A program made the position numbers and the translations under genes. A stretch of DNA of 64,000 nucleotides from positions 1 to 64,000 of the forward strand of contig NZ_BMJH01000002.1 of NCBI RefSeq assembly GCF_014643175.1, given 5' to 3'. This document shows, in pieces, positions 49,684 to 59,473 of this stretch (positions are counted from its first letter, which is position 1; each line of letters begins with the position of its first letter). This DNA comes from Hoyosella rhizosphaerae. GTDB lineage: Bacteria; Actinomycetota; Actinomycetes; Mycobacteriales; Mycobacteriaceae. The notes under the pieces were generated by a model. That model had not been told where the DNA came from. It saw nothing but the letters and a program-made list of their open reading frames with translations, and searched no databases.

Positions 49684-52600
49684 ATGGGATGGGCAGAGGG
49701 ACCGCCGACGTGGTCGGAAATGGAACGCATCCTTTCGGGGCGCAGCGATCGACGGCGGGAAACAGCGTCAGAGTCGCCCATCGGGGACGGCAATGACAGT
49801 CCGGCCTGGTCCCGGAAACGCGGACCTTATGTGCCACCGGAGATTGTCGCCAGTCAGAACAGGGTTCCGTATGCGGAACTTCACGCGCACACCGCATTCA
49901 GCTTTCTCGATGGCGCGAGTTTGCCCGAAGAGATGGTCGAACATGCTGCCAGACTAGGGCTCAATTCGGTCGCCATCACCGACCACGATGGCCTATACGG
50001 GGTTGTGCGGTTCGCTGAGGCCGCGCAGGAACTTAATATCGGCACCATTTTTGGCGCGGAACTCGGATTGCGTGACAGCGCCCGTCCTCGTAGCGGATCT
50101 ACTGACCCAGACAGCACCCACCTGCTCATTCTTGCGCGTGGTGCCGAAGGTTACCGAAGGTTGTCTCGGTGCATTTCTGCAGCCCACCTAGAAGGCGGTG
50201 TGAAAGGGGAGCCGAGATACAACATTGATGCATTGTCTGACTCGGCGGGCGACCACTGGCAAATACTTACTGGTTGCCGAAAAGGTCATGTGCGACGCGC
50301 CCTCAGTGAGGGAGGGGTTGCCGCGGCCGAGCACGCATTGCGTGACCTGCTAGATCGTTTCGGTGCTGCCAATGTGGCCGTTGAACTAACAAAAGTAGGC
50401 GTGCCCGAAGACGATGAACGCAACGATGCGTTGTGGGCTCTCGCAAATAAATATCAACTCGACGTGGTGTGCACTACGGGCGCACACTATGCCACACCGG
50501 ACAGAACCCGACTCGCGCACGCAATGGCAGCAGTACGCGCACGCAGCAGTCTTGATGACATTGCCGGGTTCCTCCCGCCTGCCGCACACGGATTTCTTCG
50601 CTCGGGTGCGGAGATGGCGCAACTATTTGCCCGATACCCCACAGCTGTTCCCACTGCGGCACGCATTGGTGCTGAATGTGCCTTTGACCTACGGCTCATC
50701 GCCCCGAAACTGCCGCCATTCGACGTCCCCACGGGGCATACCGAAGACACCTGGCTGCGTGCCCTCACCGAAGAAGGCGCGAAGCGCAGGTATGGGTCAC
50801 CCGCCGAAAACCCCAAGGCATACGCGCAGATTGAGCACGAACTGCGCATCATCACCCAACTTGGGTTTCCCGGCTACTTCCTCGTTGTGCATGACATTGT
50901 GCAGTTCTGCCGCAACAACAACATCCTCTGCCAAGGCCGGGGGTCTGCCGCTAACTCCGCTGTCTGCTACGCATTAGGCATCACCAATGTGGATGCCGTG
51001 GCGCACAACCTGCTGTTTGAACGGTTCCTCGCACCAGAACGCGACGGCCCACCAGACATAGACCTCGACATCGAATCAGATCTTCGCGAACAAGCCATTC
51101 AGTACGTTTACAGCAAGTACGGGCGCACCCATGCTGCTCAGGTGGCAAACGTCATCACCTACCGCGGTCGTTCTGCCATCAGAGATATGGCACGCGCACT
51201 CGGGTTCTCCCAAGGGCAACAAGACGCCTGGAGTAAACGAGTAGACCGCTGGAGTGGGGTTCGAAATGGGGACCAAGACTGGGGAATTCCCATGCCCGTT
51301 ATCGAACTTGCGGCACAAATAGAGGGGTTTCCACGCCACCTAGGTATCCATTCCGGCGGCATGGTCATTTGTGACCGTCCCATCGCAGATGTCTGCCCAG
51401 TGGAGTGGGCGCGCATGGAAAACCGGAGCGTACTGCAATGGGACAAAGACGACTGTGCAGCCGTGGGGTTAGTGAAATTCGACTTACTGGGGTTGGGAAT
51501 GCTCTCAGCCCTGCACTACGCAATCGACCTTGTCGCCGAACACAAAAATCTCCACGTTGATCTCGCGCGCATCGACCTCACCGAACAAGCCGTATACGAC
51601 ATGCTGCAAAAAGCAGACTCCGTAGGAGTTTTTCAGGTGGAGTCTCGCGCCCAGATGGCGACTTTGCCCAGGTTGAAACCTCGCAACTTTTTTGACCTCG
51701 TGGTGGAGGTTGCCCTCATCCGGCCAGGCCCCATCCAGGGTGGTTCGGTGCATCCGTATATTCGTCGCCGAAATGGTCTTGAACCTGTGGCGTATGACCA
51801 CCCAGCTTTGGAAAGAGCTCTCAAAAAGACCCTTGGTGTGCCGCTTTTTCAAGAGCAGCTCATGCAGATTGCTGTGGATGTGGCTGGCTTTAGTGCATCC
51901 GAAGCTGATCAGTTGCGACGAGCGATGGGGTCGAAACGCTCACCTCAAAAGATGGAGCAACTGAAAGCGCGTTTCTACCAGGGGATGCGAGAGCTACACG
52001 GAATTGCGGGAGACACGGCGGACCGTATTTACGAAAAGCTCTATGCCTTCGCCAACTTCGGTTTCCCCGAAAGTCATTCCCAAAGCTTTGCGGCCCTGGT
52101 TTTCTACTCGTCCTGGTTTAAGCTGCACCACCCTGCTGCTTTTTGTGCAGCGCTGCTCCGAGCTCAACCGATGGGGTTCTACTCGCCACAAACTCTTGTA
52201 GCGGACGCACGACGGCATGGGGTGGTGGTGCATGGCCCCGACATCAACGCCAGCCTTGCTCACGCCACCTTAGAAAACGGTGGCATGGAGGTCCGGTTGG
52301 GGCTAGCTGCGATCCGCAACATCGGGCAGGCGCTCGCAGAAACGCTGGTTGATGAACGAACCGACAATGGCCCGTACCGCGACCTTAATGACGTCACTCG
52401 CCGGGTCGATCTCAGCAGCACTCATGTGGAAACCCTCGCCACAGCAGGAGTATTCAGCAGCTTTCGTACTACCCGGCGTGAAGCACTCTGGTCTGCGGGG
52501 GCCGCAGCGCACACCAAAGCCGGGCACCTTCCAGGCATCATCGTGTGTGCCCAGGCGCCGTCGCTACCGGGAATGAGTGCGCTCGAACTAGCAGCAGCAG

Positions 52601-52986
52601 ATGCATGGTCAACCGGGATAACCCCAGACACGTATCCCACCGAGTTTCTGCGGGCACACCTCGACAGCCTTGGTGTTGTCCCAGCGAACCAACTGCTCGC
52701 AGTGCTGGATGGGACACGATTACTCGTCGCTGGGGCAGTCACTCACAGGCAACGGCCCGCCACAGCACGCGGTGTCACATTCCTCAACCTTGAGGACGAA
52801 ACAGGCATGGTTAATGTGGTGTGCTCGCAAGGAATCTGGAAGCGCTACCGGGTGCTTGCGCACACGGCAACAGCGCTGGTCGTGCGAGGCAAGGTGCAAA
52901 ATGCAGAAGGCGCTGTCACTGTGGTCGCGGATCAGTTGCAGGCGCTGGACCTGGGAATGCGTTCCCATTCCCGCAACTTTCGCTAA
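49684..52986 (+). CDS. dnaE2: DnaE2, error-prone DNA polymerase III alpha-type subunit
   Basis: C-family polymerase for damage-induced mutagenesis, 1100 aa. The PHP domain begins AELHAHTAFSFLDGA. The palm carries GRGSAANSAVCY and the catalytic aspartates in PDIDLDIESD; FPESHSQSFAAL is the conserved C-family block, followed by an OB-fold region. The N-terminus MGWAEGPPTW matches mycobacterial DnaE2 (MGWxxGPPxW), which supports ATG 49684 although no clear ribosome site precedes it. It acts with ImuA' and ImuB, encoded just upstream. Confidence 0.95.
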   Translation: MGWAEGPPTWSEMERILSGRSDRRRETASESPIGDGNDSPAWSRKRGPYVPPEIVASQNRVPYAELHAHTAFSFLDGASLPEEMVEHAARLGLNSVAITDHDGLYGVVRFAEAAQELNIGTIFGAELGLRDSARPRSGSTDPDSTHLLILARGAEGYRRLSRCISAAHLEGGVKGEPRYNIDALSDSAGDHWQILTGCRKGHVRRALSEGGVAAAEHALRDLLDRFGAANVAVELTKVGVPEDDERNDALWALANKYQLDVVCTTGAHYATPDRTRLAHAMAAVRARSSLDDIAGFLPPAAHGFLRSGAEMAQLFARYPTAVPTAARIGAECAFDLRLIAPKLPPFDVPTGHTEDTWLRALTEEGAKRRYGSPAENPKAYAQIEHELRIITQLGFPGYFLVVHDIVQFCRNNNILCQGRGSAANSAVCYALGITNVDAVAHNLLFERFLAPERDGPPDIDLDIESDLREQAIQYVYSKYGRTHAAQVANVITYRGRSAIRDMARALGFSQGQQDAWSKRVDRWSGVRNGDQDWGIPMPVIELAAQIEGFPRHLGIHSGGMVICDRPIADVCPVEWARMENRSVLQWDKDDCAAVGLVKFDLLGLGMLSALHYAIDLVAEHKNLHVDLARIDLTEQAVYDMLQKADSVGVFQVESRAQMATLPRLKPRNFFDLVVEVALIRPGPIQGGSVHPYIRRRNGLEPVAYDHPALERALKKTLGVPLFQEQLMQIAVDVAGFSASEADQLRRAMGSKRSPQKMEQLKARFYQGMRELHGIAGDTADRIYEKLYAFANFGFPESHSQSFAALVFYSSWFKLHHPAAFCAALLRAQPMGFYSPQTLVADARRHGVVVHGPDINASLAHATLENGGMEVRLGLAAIRNIGQALAETLVDERTDNGPYRDLNDVTRRVDLSSTHVETLATAGVFSSFRTTRREALWSAGAAAHTKAGHLPGIIVCAQAPSLPGMSALELAAADAWSTGITPDTYPTEFLRAHLDSLGVVPANQLLAVLDGTRLLVAGAVTHRQRPATARGVTFLNLEDETGMVNVVCSQGIWKRYRVLAHTATALVVRGKVQNAEGAVTVVADQLQALDLGMRSHSRNFR

Positions 52987-53015
52987 CACCAGGAGCTATG
53001 GCACCAGGAGCTATG
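52987..53015 (+). repeat. 14-bp direct repeat after dnaE2
   Basis: CACCAGGAGCTATG occurs at 52987-53000 and again at 53002-53015, one base apart, directly after the dnaE2 stop. Each unit resembles a ribosome site plus ATG, so it might be a duplicated start of a lost gene. Confidence 0.7.
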
Positions 53016-53016
53016 A

Positions 53017-53160
53017 CATCGGTGGTGGAACAAAGGCAACTGGTCCCGAGCAGGGCTGGAACACCGCTGGACCTATCTCACACAAAAACCATGCGATGAA
53101 CTGGCCCAATTGGAACGCCTGATCTGGCGTAATAGGGAAAAACACAACGACCCCCTCTAA
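53017..53160 (+). pseudogene. Possible 3' remnant of an unidentified gene
   Basis: A 47-codon frame without its own start, ending TAA 53158-53160. It reads as protein-like sequence rich in Trp, Arg and Glu: HRWWNKGNWSRAGLEHRW, later LAQLERLIWRNREKHNDPL. The frame is closed upstream by TGA at 53014-53016. It could be the tail of a truncated gene lost when the accessory region was inserted. No family is recognised. Confidence 0.3.
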
Positions 53161-53224
53161 GCAACCACAGTGAATTGCCCGATTCTAACGCCCCAATGAG
53201 TCGCCAGTTCCGTTATCTGTGAAG

Positions 53225-53271
53225 TTGTGGTGATTAGGTAACCTCAGATGTAGATAAGTCACCACTAATTT
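53225..53271. repeat. 47-bp island-flanking repeat, copy 1
   Basis: Matches positions 63653-63699 without gaps at 40 of 47 bases, in the same orientation, including the identical central GTAACCTCAGATGTAG. Arms GTGGTGA and TCACCAC are inverted. It lies in non-coding DNA 240 bases after dnaE2, at the left boundary of the accessory gene set. Confidence 0.85.
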
Positions 53272-53559
53272 GCTGCTTGACTCTCGCCACTCTCGTGATT
53301 TCTTGGAAATCCGTTGTGAACTTGCGCCCTGAACGCCGCGCGTACTTAACGAAGATGTTCGCTCTGAAATGGCAGAATTGAATCTGCTCAAGCCCTATTC
53401 AATGAGAGATTCTAAGCGCCTCTCTGGTGGCTGCGTTGTGGGCATGACCTGTACCGCAAAATCAGGTGAGCATCGCTCTGCGGCCGGGGATGATTGATTG
53501 TCGGCGCCTGCTCCAGTCGCGGAAACATGTGGGCGACACCGCCAGACGTCGGCACTTTT

Positions 53560-53700
53560 TCACCCCGGGTTTGTCTCGGCATGATCGGTTTGCCGGGGAA
53601 CTGATGTCCTCGTGCTGATCCACTGCCGCTGTTCCCCCGAGACGTAGGTGGTGGGATTTCGGGAACGCCGCTTCTTGAGGCGGGCACGTTTCGCGACCAT
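53560..53700 (-). CDS. Candidate small basic protein
   Basis: A 46-codon frame with AGGAGG 4 bases before ATG 53700. The peptide opens MVAKRARLKKRRSRNPTTY and is strongly basic, then polar, and ends ...HAETNPG. The basic start resembles small nucleic-acid or ribosome-binding proteins, but no family is recognised. It stands alone in a region of otherwise unassigned sequence and could be a truncated gene. Confidence 0.4.
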   Translation of the reverse strand: MVAKRARLKKRRSRNPTTYVSGEQRQWISTRTSVPRQTDHAETNPG

Positions 53701-54276
53701 CAGACCTCCTCGCCTGTAGGGCCTCCTGGGCTTTAGGCCCGCCTCATTGCAACATCTTCGAACCTGGGCATACAGGAGTGCGGGACTGGAGCGTCAATCA
53801 ATGCTCGACGCGAAAGTGTCGAACGCATCAGCACCGAATGCAGAGGCTGGCTCGAAACCCTCAACTCCGGAGGGCGGTGATACGAAGCTTGTGATAAACC
53901 TCACGCGTACGCCTCGTCATGGTTTCGTTCGCGTACGTCTTTCATTGCTTTGAAGCTGGCTCAAGTCTCCAGGTGGCTGGAAATTCTGAGAGGTTTGAGC
54001 CTGAGGTTAGTCAGTTGTCGGAAAGCTTGCCTTCAGGGGAGGGCGCGGCGTACTGGCTGGCTGCAAAGGGTTCGGGTCATGGCTTCGTAGGTCGCGTAAG
54101 GAGTGCCGGGGACGGCTCTGGACGCCCAGGCTCCTGGTGTGAAGCGGAATACCGTGGACGCGGGGAAATGTCAAACATTGCGCGTCTCGAGCGCTCGGGT
54201 TGGCGCCCGTTGACTTGCGCTTCTCAGGGGTTTCTCAGAAACTTAACTTGCTTGATCATGAGATATGGGGGGAATC
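53701..54276 (+). other. Intergenic stretch before the ABC transporter operon
   Basis: No gene is supported. Short frames at 53747-53953 and 53919-54341 lack ribosome sites and family features. A GGGCTTTAGGCCC inverted repeat is at about 53728-53740. The last part (54210-54260) contains TTGACT and is the probable promoter area of the downstream operon. GGGGGGA precedes the ABC gene. Like 53272-53559, the stretch looks like decayed DNA. Confidence 0.4.
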
Positions 54277-55224
54277 ATGACCAGCACTCAGTCAGTGTTT
54301 TCAGCTGCCCTTTACACAGCGGAATTCCGCTCGGTCAGTAAGTCGGCAGCTGATCGGCCTGTTTTGCGTGACGTCAGTTTCGGCGTCGGCGCAGGCGAAG
54401 TGTGGGGGCTACTCGGGCCTAATGGCTCGGGTAAATCAACATTGCTGCGGATACTTGCCGGACTGCTCCGCCCGGACGACGGTTCGGCCTTCCTATTCGG
54501 TTGTCGCGTCAGGTCCGGCATGGCTGAGCTTGCGCGTGTTCGCTTTGCCTTCGAATCCCGTGGACTTCTACCGCATCACACCGGCCTAGCAAATCTCCAC
54601 CTTGCTCTCCGTGCGCGGGGCCTAAAAGATACCAAGGAGTACGCTAACGCGATCCAACGTGCCGCTGAGCGCAGCGAACTTGGCGGCGCACTCAGCAATC
54701 GAGTGAGCACCTACAGCCTGGGAATGCGCCAACGCCTCGCACTCGCAATCGCGACACTCGGAGATCCAAATCTGATTGTGCTTGATGAGCCGACAAATGG
54801 CCTGGATCACGAGCATGTCATCGCGCTTCGCGAGCACATCAGTAAATATGCCCGAACAGGCGGCGCAGTCCTGCTCACCAGCCATTGCCTCGCCGAGGTT
54901 TCCGAGATGTGCACTCACATAGCGATGCTGCGCGATGGCGAACTCGTTATTTGTGGGCCTATTGGCACACTTACGCCACCAGATACCACTGTGACAGTGC
55001 TGACCCCCAACCCAGACTCGGTGTGGCGGGTTCTCTCGGCGCATCCAGCAGTGACACATTTGCGCGAACGGTCCGGTGGGGTCACAGCCACCGTGAAGGG
55101 CGACAGCCCGGTGCCTGTAGTGCGAGCCGCGACCGCTATGGGCGTGGAGGTTAGTCATATTTCGGTGGAGGACCGAGTCGCTGCAATCTACCGTCACGCG
55201 ATGAACGAAGGTGGCCGACGGTGA
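54277..55224 (+). CDS. ABC transporter ATP-binding protein
   Basis: A 315-aa NBD of the ABC-2 (DRA/NatA-like) type: Walker A GPNGSGKST, signature YSLGMRQRLA (Leu-rich variant of LSGGQ), Walker B LIVLDEPTNGLDH and switch His in LLTSHCLAEV. A C-terminal about 85-residue regulatory extension follows. ATG 54277 has GGGGGGA at 5 bases. It overlaps the permease gene. The substrate is unknown; relatives export antibiotics, lipids or peptides. It is the first gene of the six-gene accessory set. Confidence 0.92.
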   Translation: MTSTQSVFSAALYTAEFRSVSKSAADRPVLRDVSFGVGAGEVWGLLGPNGSGKSTLLRILAGLLRPDDGSAFLFGCRVRSGMAELARVRFAFESRGLLPHHTGLANLHLALRARGLKDTKEYANAIQRAAERSELGGALSNRVSTYSLGMRQRLALAIATLGDPNLIVLDEPTNGLDHEHVIALREHISKYARTGGAVLLTSHCLAEVSEMCTHIAMLRDGELVICGPIGTLTPPDTTVTVLTPNPDSVWRVLSAHPAVTHLRERSGGVTATVKGDSPVPVVRAATAMGVEVSHISVEDRVAAIYRHAMNEGGRR

Positions 55225-56027
55225 TGACGCTTTTGATGAGTGAGGTTCGGCGTCTGTATTGCCGCCGCGCATTCGCTGGGGTGCTGGTCGCGATGGTGGT
55301 AACGCCGATAGCGCTCGGCCTGCTCATTCGTTTGGGCACGCACTCCGGGATGCTCGAGGCACGCCAGTTTGCGGCATTCGCCGGTGCGAGCGGCTTGAAT
55401 TTTACCGCCGTTGGGTTGCTAATCGGCTGCCAGCTGGTGTTTGTCGCCGTCGTTGCCTTCATATTTGGCGAATCGGTTGCACGGGAGGCCAGCTGGGGCT
55501 CGTTGGGTGCGTTACTCTGCGAACCAGTGTCCCGGCAGCGGGTGCTTTTATGTAAGACCATGGTCGCTGTTGCTGCCATGTCTATCGCAGTAGCCGTCTA
55601 CGTTGCAACAAGCATCCTCGTTGGAGCTATTTTATTCGGCGGAGGACCGCTCGATATTCGCGGTGAGCTTCCCTGGCCGACAGCGCTTTTGCGGCTTTCC
55701 CTCTCGGTCGTCTACATCACGGTAACTCTCAGTTGGGTTGCTGCACTGGCTCTCATGCTTTCTGTCATCACTCATGACAATCCGCTCGCCCCAGTGGGCG
55801 GCACTGTGCTGATCGTCGCGGTCTGCCGCCTGATCATCGATTTACCCACGACGATTGCTTTCAGAGATGTCCTTCCTCTTCGGTACTACGACGCATGGAT
55901 GGACCTGCTTGCACCATTCGTGAACTGGGAGCAGATGGTCTGGGGGGTGCTGCTCTCACTATTTTTCGCGAGCACGTTTGCGGCGTTCGCTGCGGTGCGA
56001 TTCCAGACAAAAGACATCACCAGGTAA
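55221..56027 (+). CDS. ABC-2 type permease
   Basis: A 268-aa membrane subunit with six hydrophobic helices and the EREASWGSL-like motif (FGESVAREASWGSLGALL) typical of ABC-2 permeases before helix 3. GTG 55221 overlaps the ATPase stop (GTGATG), so the subunits are co-translated. It forms a homodimeric half with the upstream ATPase. Confidence 0.9.
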   Translation: MMTLLMSEVRRLYCRRAFAGVLVAMVVTPIALGLLIRLGTHSGMLEARQFAAFAGASGLNFTAVGLLIGCQLVFVAVVAFIFGESVAREASWGSLGALLCEPVSRQRVLLCKTMVAVAAMSIAVAVYVATSILVGAILFGGGPLDIRGELPWPTALLRLSLSVVYITVTLSWVAALALMLSVITHDNPLAPVGGTVLIVAVCRLIIDLPTTIAFRDVLPLRYYDAWMDLLAPFVNWEQMVWGVLLSLFFASTFAAFAAVRFQTKDITR

Positions 56028-56059
56028 CCCAGGAACGAAGCATGACGAAAGGAGCACAC

Positions 56060-57397
56060 GTGGCTAACGGACATGGTCTGCAGCAGGGTGCACCGGGATC
56101 CCAGTGGGGAACCGGTGAGCCGGGGCAATGGGACCCCAACAATAGCGGGTGGTCACACCCGCCTCGGTCGGGTAGACCAAAACCTCGGTGGATAGTCGTT
56201 GCCGTTGCGGCGATTGCGATTATCGCACTCGTAGCCGCTACGTTGGTGTTTTTGTTTTTGCGTCCGGGACAGTCAGGGGCGTCAACACCGCAGCTAGCCG
56301 CCAGTTCCTTGCTATCGGCCATCAAATCAGGCGACAGTACCAAACTCTCGAATGTGCTGGCGCCGGAAGAAGTTGGCGGCTTCAGCGAGGCTCTGTCCGC
56401 CCAAGATCGAAGGGCGCGAGAGTCGGGAGTGATCGATACTTCGTTGGTCGAACGGACATTGACTGACGGTATCGATATTCAGTTCACCAACGTCGATGTT
56501 GCTGTTGAGCAAATTCGCGATGATCTCGCGAAAGTGGTCATCACAAGTGGCGATCTTACAATTTCCGTCGATAGTGACCGGTTATCGCCCGAAATCAGTG
56601 CACTGATCCCGCAATCCGACCTCGCGCAACTCGGATCGAAAACCGAAACTTACGCAGTCGAAGACGCCGATGTAGAGCCCTTCATCATGACTGTGAAGGT
56701 CGGCGGTGCCTGGTATGTAAGCCCGCTCTACACGCTGTTCGAGTATGCCACCATCGACGAAGGCAAACCGCGTGTGGACTCACCGCAGATGAACCGGCAG
56801 CAGTTCGACTCGGCTGAAGCGGCTGCCCGGGGTGCGCTAGAGGGGCTCGTCACGTCCGTTAATACCGGTAGCGTTAGGCCTCTCGCTGAGGCCTTGGGCG
56901 AGTATGACGCGAAGGCCTTGTTGACTTATGAGCCACTTCTCGCTGATCAGCACGGCGAGTCAAACAGCGAGAATCTCAGCGTTGAGCGAGCGATATTTAC
57001 TTCGCAACGTTTGCGAGGTTCGACTTACGCCGTCCCTACTGACCTTTCGATTCGCTATCGAGATCGATGGAATGACAATTCGACTACGATCTCCGAGGGC
57101 TGCCTGGAGACCCGCGAATTTGGCAGGCTCGACTACCGCGTTTGTGCCGATGAACTAGGCGAGTCGGAGGACGCGATATTTCTCAGGGCTTTCCTCGAAT
57201 CGGGTTTTCTCGCCCGGCCTGGCGGCGGCTGGCATGTCACAGTCCTGCCCACGATGTATGCGCTCTACCACCAGGTCATCGAAGTGGCCCCACAGGCTGA
57301 TTTCGACAGGTGGTTTAAGGAGTCTATGCCCGCGCACAGCCCATCTGCAGGGCCGGCGTCAGGTGGTTTTCCTTTTGGTGAGCCAGGGAATCGCTAG
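56060..57397 (+). CDS. Single-pass membrane protein with large exported domain
   Basis: A 445-aa protein. The cytoplasmic N-terminal about 45 residues are Gly/Gln/Trp/Pro-rich (QWGTGEPGQWDPNN), one helix follows (about 50-72, VVAVAAIAIIALVAA), then about 370 outside residues. The outside part starts with a DUF4878/lumazine-binding-like module (SSLLSAIKSGDSTKL) and seems to contain a second related module (AAARGALEGLVTSVNTGSV). GTG 56060 with AAAGGAG is preferred to ATG 56042. It is probably a partner or sensor of the ABC transporter and the downstream kinase. Confidence 0.8.
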   Translation: MANGHGLQQGAPGSQWGTGEPGQWDPNNSGWSHPPRSGRPKPRWIVVAVAAIAIIALVAATLVFLFLRPGQSGASTPQLAASSLLSAIKSGDSTKLSNVLAPEEVGGFSEALSAQDRRARESGVIDTSLVERTLTDGIDIQFTNVDVAVEQIRDDLAKVVITSGDLTISVDSDRLSPEISALIPQSDLAQLGSKTETYAVEDADVEPFIMTVKVGGAWYVSPLYTLFEYATIDEGKPRVDSPQMNRQQFDSAEAAARGALEGLVTSVNTGSVRPLAEALGEYDAKALLTYEPLLADQHGESNSENLSVERAIFTSQRLRGSTYAVPTDLSIRYRDRWNDNSTTISEGCLETREFGRLDYRVCADELGESEDAIFLRAFLESGFLARPGGGWHVTVLPTMYALYHQVIEVAPQADFDRWFKESMPAHSPSAGPASGGFPFGEPGNR

Positions 57398-57517
57398 AAA
57401 GCTGATCAAAAAGTGTTTTTTGGTTCAAATTGCCAATGACTTTCAACAACTGTCAGGAGCAGTCAGAGATGTATGCCCAGTCCGTTTCGTCAAAAAATAA
57501 GGTGGAGGTCCCGTCAA

Positions 57518-59368
57518 ATGAAGCCGCATAACCAGGGTCATGTACCCAGTGCCACTTACGGTCAGCCCGGCCAGCCTGGTGGATGGTCACCATACGGCCA
57601 ATCGCAAGCCGCAGCGCCACGCCCGCCACGGCCAAACCCCTTTGCCGGTATTCCGATCAGCGACTTTGTGCGCGATGGCGCGGCCTTTGCCCTACTCCTT
57701 ATTGCGCTCGCACTACCGTGGGGTTTCGAGGTCTCCAAGAACAGTGCCGATTTCCGTATTGTCACAGGCGAGACTGTCAATGGTGGAGGATCGATCCTAA
57801 TAATCCTCATCACATTGCTATCGCTTACTTCGCTCGCGTTGCCATATGCAGCTCGGATCGGAATGCTCGGTTCGACGGCAGGCCCCAGCCTCGTCCGCCT
57901 GGGGCGCCTGGTTCTAAACGCACCCTATGCGCTCTTGATTGTCGGCTACCTCGTCTATGACATTGTTCTCGGATTTTCCCGCCATCAGGATGGGTCGACC
58001 ACTATTCTGTCGGGCGAAACGGGACCCGGGCTGGGTGCTGCAGCATGGATCGGTGTCGCTGGAGCGGTCCTAGCTGCGCAGCCCAGGGCTGCGGAACTCC
58101 GTGATCAGAGCGCGCCCTTGGTCGTAGTGCGATGGCTCGTCGCGATCAAGGTGCTCGCAGTTTCGGCCTTTGTGTTGGCTACAGTGTCGGTTCTGTCGAC
58201 CATCTTTTGGGTCATCACCAATTATGGCGCAAGCGACAGCAAGCTTCCCACGCTGTCGGTGCTAGGCCTTCAAGGCGTTCTGACAGCCGCTATCGCCGGA
58301 CTGATCGCTGTAGGGCTCTTCAGAGACCGCCAGGCGTGGTCCGGCACCCTTGTCGCGTTCGGCGGTGCGGTCCTATTTACTGCAGTATTTCTACCTCTGT
58401 TGTCGGTCGACCCAGATCGCTTGAGCCGTGTGAACGGCGACCGTGCGGACGCACTGAACCGTCGTATGCTGGTGTGGGGAGTCCCTGTCGAAAGCTTTTA
58501 TGCCGTAGGCGCAGGATTCCTGGCACTTGTGGTGCTATCCGCTGCGGCGACCGCAGCCACCATCCCGAACGGACTACCAGCTAGTATCCAGCGGCACACG
58601 CAGGGGCGGCCCCTCGGCTATGGATGGCTTACCGCAGCCCGCAACATTTACGGGTTGATCTTCGTCTGGTCGGCCGGTGCGGCAATAGTTCCGATCCTCG
58701 TGCTTATCATGAGAAACAGCCTATACTCCGAGTTTTTCACCCGAGACTTCGCCAAGCCGGGTGAACTCATCGCGATAGCGGTTCTTTTCGGCGTGACCGC
58801 GGCACTTGCTTTCGCAGGCAGTTTCACGCTCCGATTCGGTGCCCAGCACGGCGCTGATCCACGACCGAACCGTGAAGTTGGGCTTGGTGTCAGCGCGTTG
58901 CTGACGATTTTCATGATTGTGTGGTTGATTGTGGCAACCGCTACAGCCAAGGGTGCCATGGGCTACTACATGGGAACCCAAGGGACAGCCCGCATCCAGC
59001 TGATAATGCTTGGCCTCGCAATTGCGCCCGCATTAATTCTCATCGTGCCCAAGTCGGTACGTGAATTGTATGCCGACCAAAAACTGTTCGCCAACCTCGG
59101 CGCTGGCGGTTCAGGGGCAGTCAGCGGCTGGGATACGCCCGCCAACCCCTGGGACCAGCAGGGGCAAAACAGTCAGCCCGCTCACTCTTTTACTCAGGAG
59201 ATGGCGGCCGATCCAAACGCCTCGCCTCAACTGCTTGCTGACATCGCGAACAGTGCTCCCGAGTTACGGCCAGTGATCGCGCTTAACCCAGCTGCGATTC
59301 CGGAGATGATCGAGTGGCTGGGCAAGCTAGGAGACCCCGCTATCGATGACGCATTAAAACAGCGATAG
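57518..59368 (+). CDS. Polytopic membrane protein with LRV-like C-terminal domain
   Basis: A 616-aa protein. A short Gly/Pro/Gln-rich lead precedes about 12 hydrophobic segments (about 50-515). The cytoplasmic tail has the leucine-rich-variant signature (EMAADPNASPQLLADIA, then PELRPVIALNPAAIPEMIEWL), a module common in actinobacterial signalling and phosphopeptide-related proteins. ATG 57518 has GGTGGAGG at 9 bases. No transporter motif was recognised. The LRV tail may dock the kinase encoded two genes downstream (inference). Confidence 0.8.
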   Translation: MKPHNQGHVPSATYGQPGQPGGWSPYGQSQAAAPRPPRPNPFAGIPISDFVRDGAAFALLLIALALPWGFEVSKNSADFRIVTGETVNGGGSILIILITLLSLTSLALPYAARIGMLGSTAGPSLVRLGRLVLNAPYALLIVGYLVYDIVLGFSRHQDGSTTILSGETGPGLGAAAWIGVAGAVLAAQPRAAELRDQSAPLVVVRWLVAIKVLAVSAFVLATVSVLSTIFWVITNYGASDSKLPTLSVLGLQGVLTAAIAGLIAVGLFRDRQAWSGTLVAFGGAVLFTAVFLPLLSVDPDRLSRVNGDRADALNRRMLVWGVPVESFYAVGAGFLALVVLSAAATAATIPNGLPASIQRHTQGRPLGYGWLTAARNIYGLIFVWSAGAAIVPILVLIMRNSLYSEFFTRDFAKPGELIAIAVLFGVTAALAFAGSFTLRFGAQHGADPRPNREVGLGVSALLTIFMIVWLIVATATAKGAMGYYMGTQGTARIQLIMLGLAIAPALILIVPKSVRELYADQKLFANLGAGGSGAVSGWDTPANPWDQQGQNSQPAHSFTQEMAADPNASPQLLADIANSAPELRPVIALNPAAIPEMIEWLGKLGDPAIDDALKQR

Positions 59369-59473
59369 AAGCAGTGACCGTCTGGGGCTGATCGGCATTC
59401 AGCCAGCCGTAAATAGCAATGTCGATCAGCTCCTGACTGAACTTTCACCTATAGAGCTGCGCAGAGGAAGCAC

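Noticed and set aside
53919-54341. 140-codon plus-strand frame before the ABC operon
   Set aside because: No ribosome site or family features; it runs through the ribosome site and start of the ABC ATPase gene in another frame.
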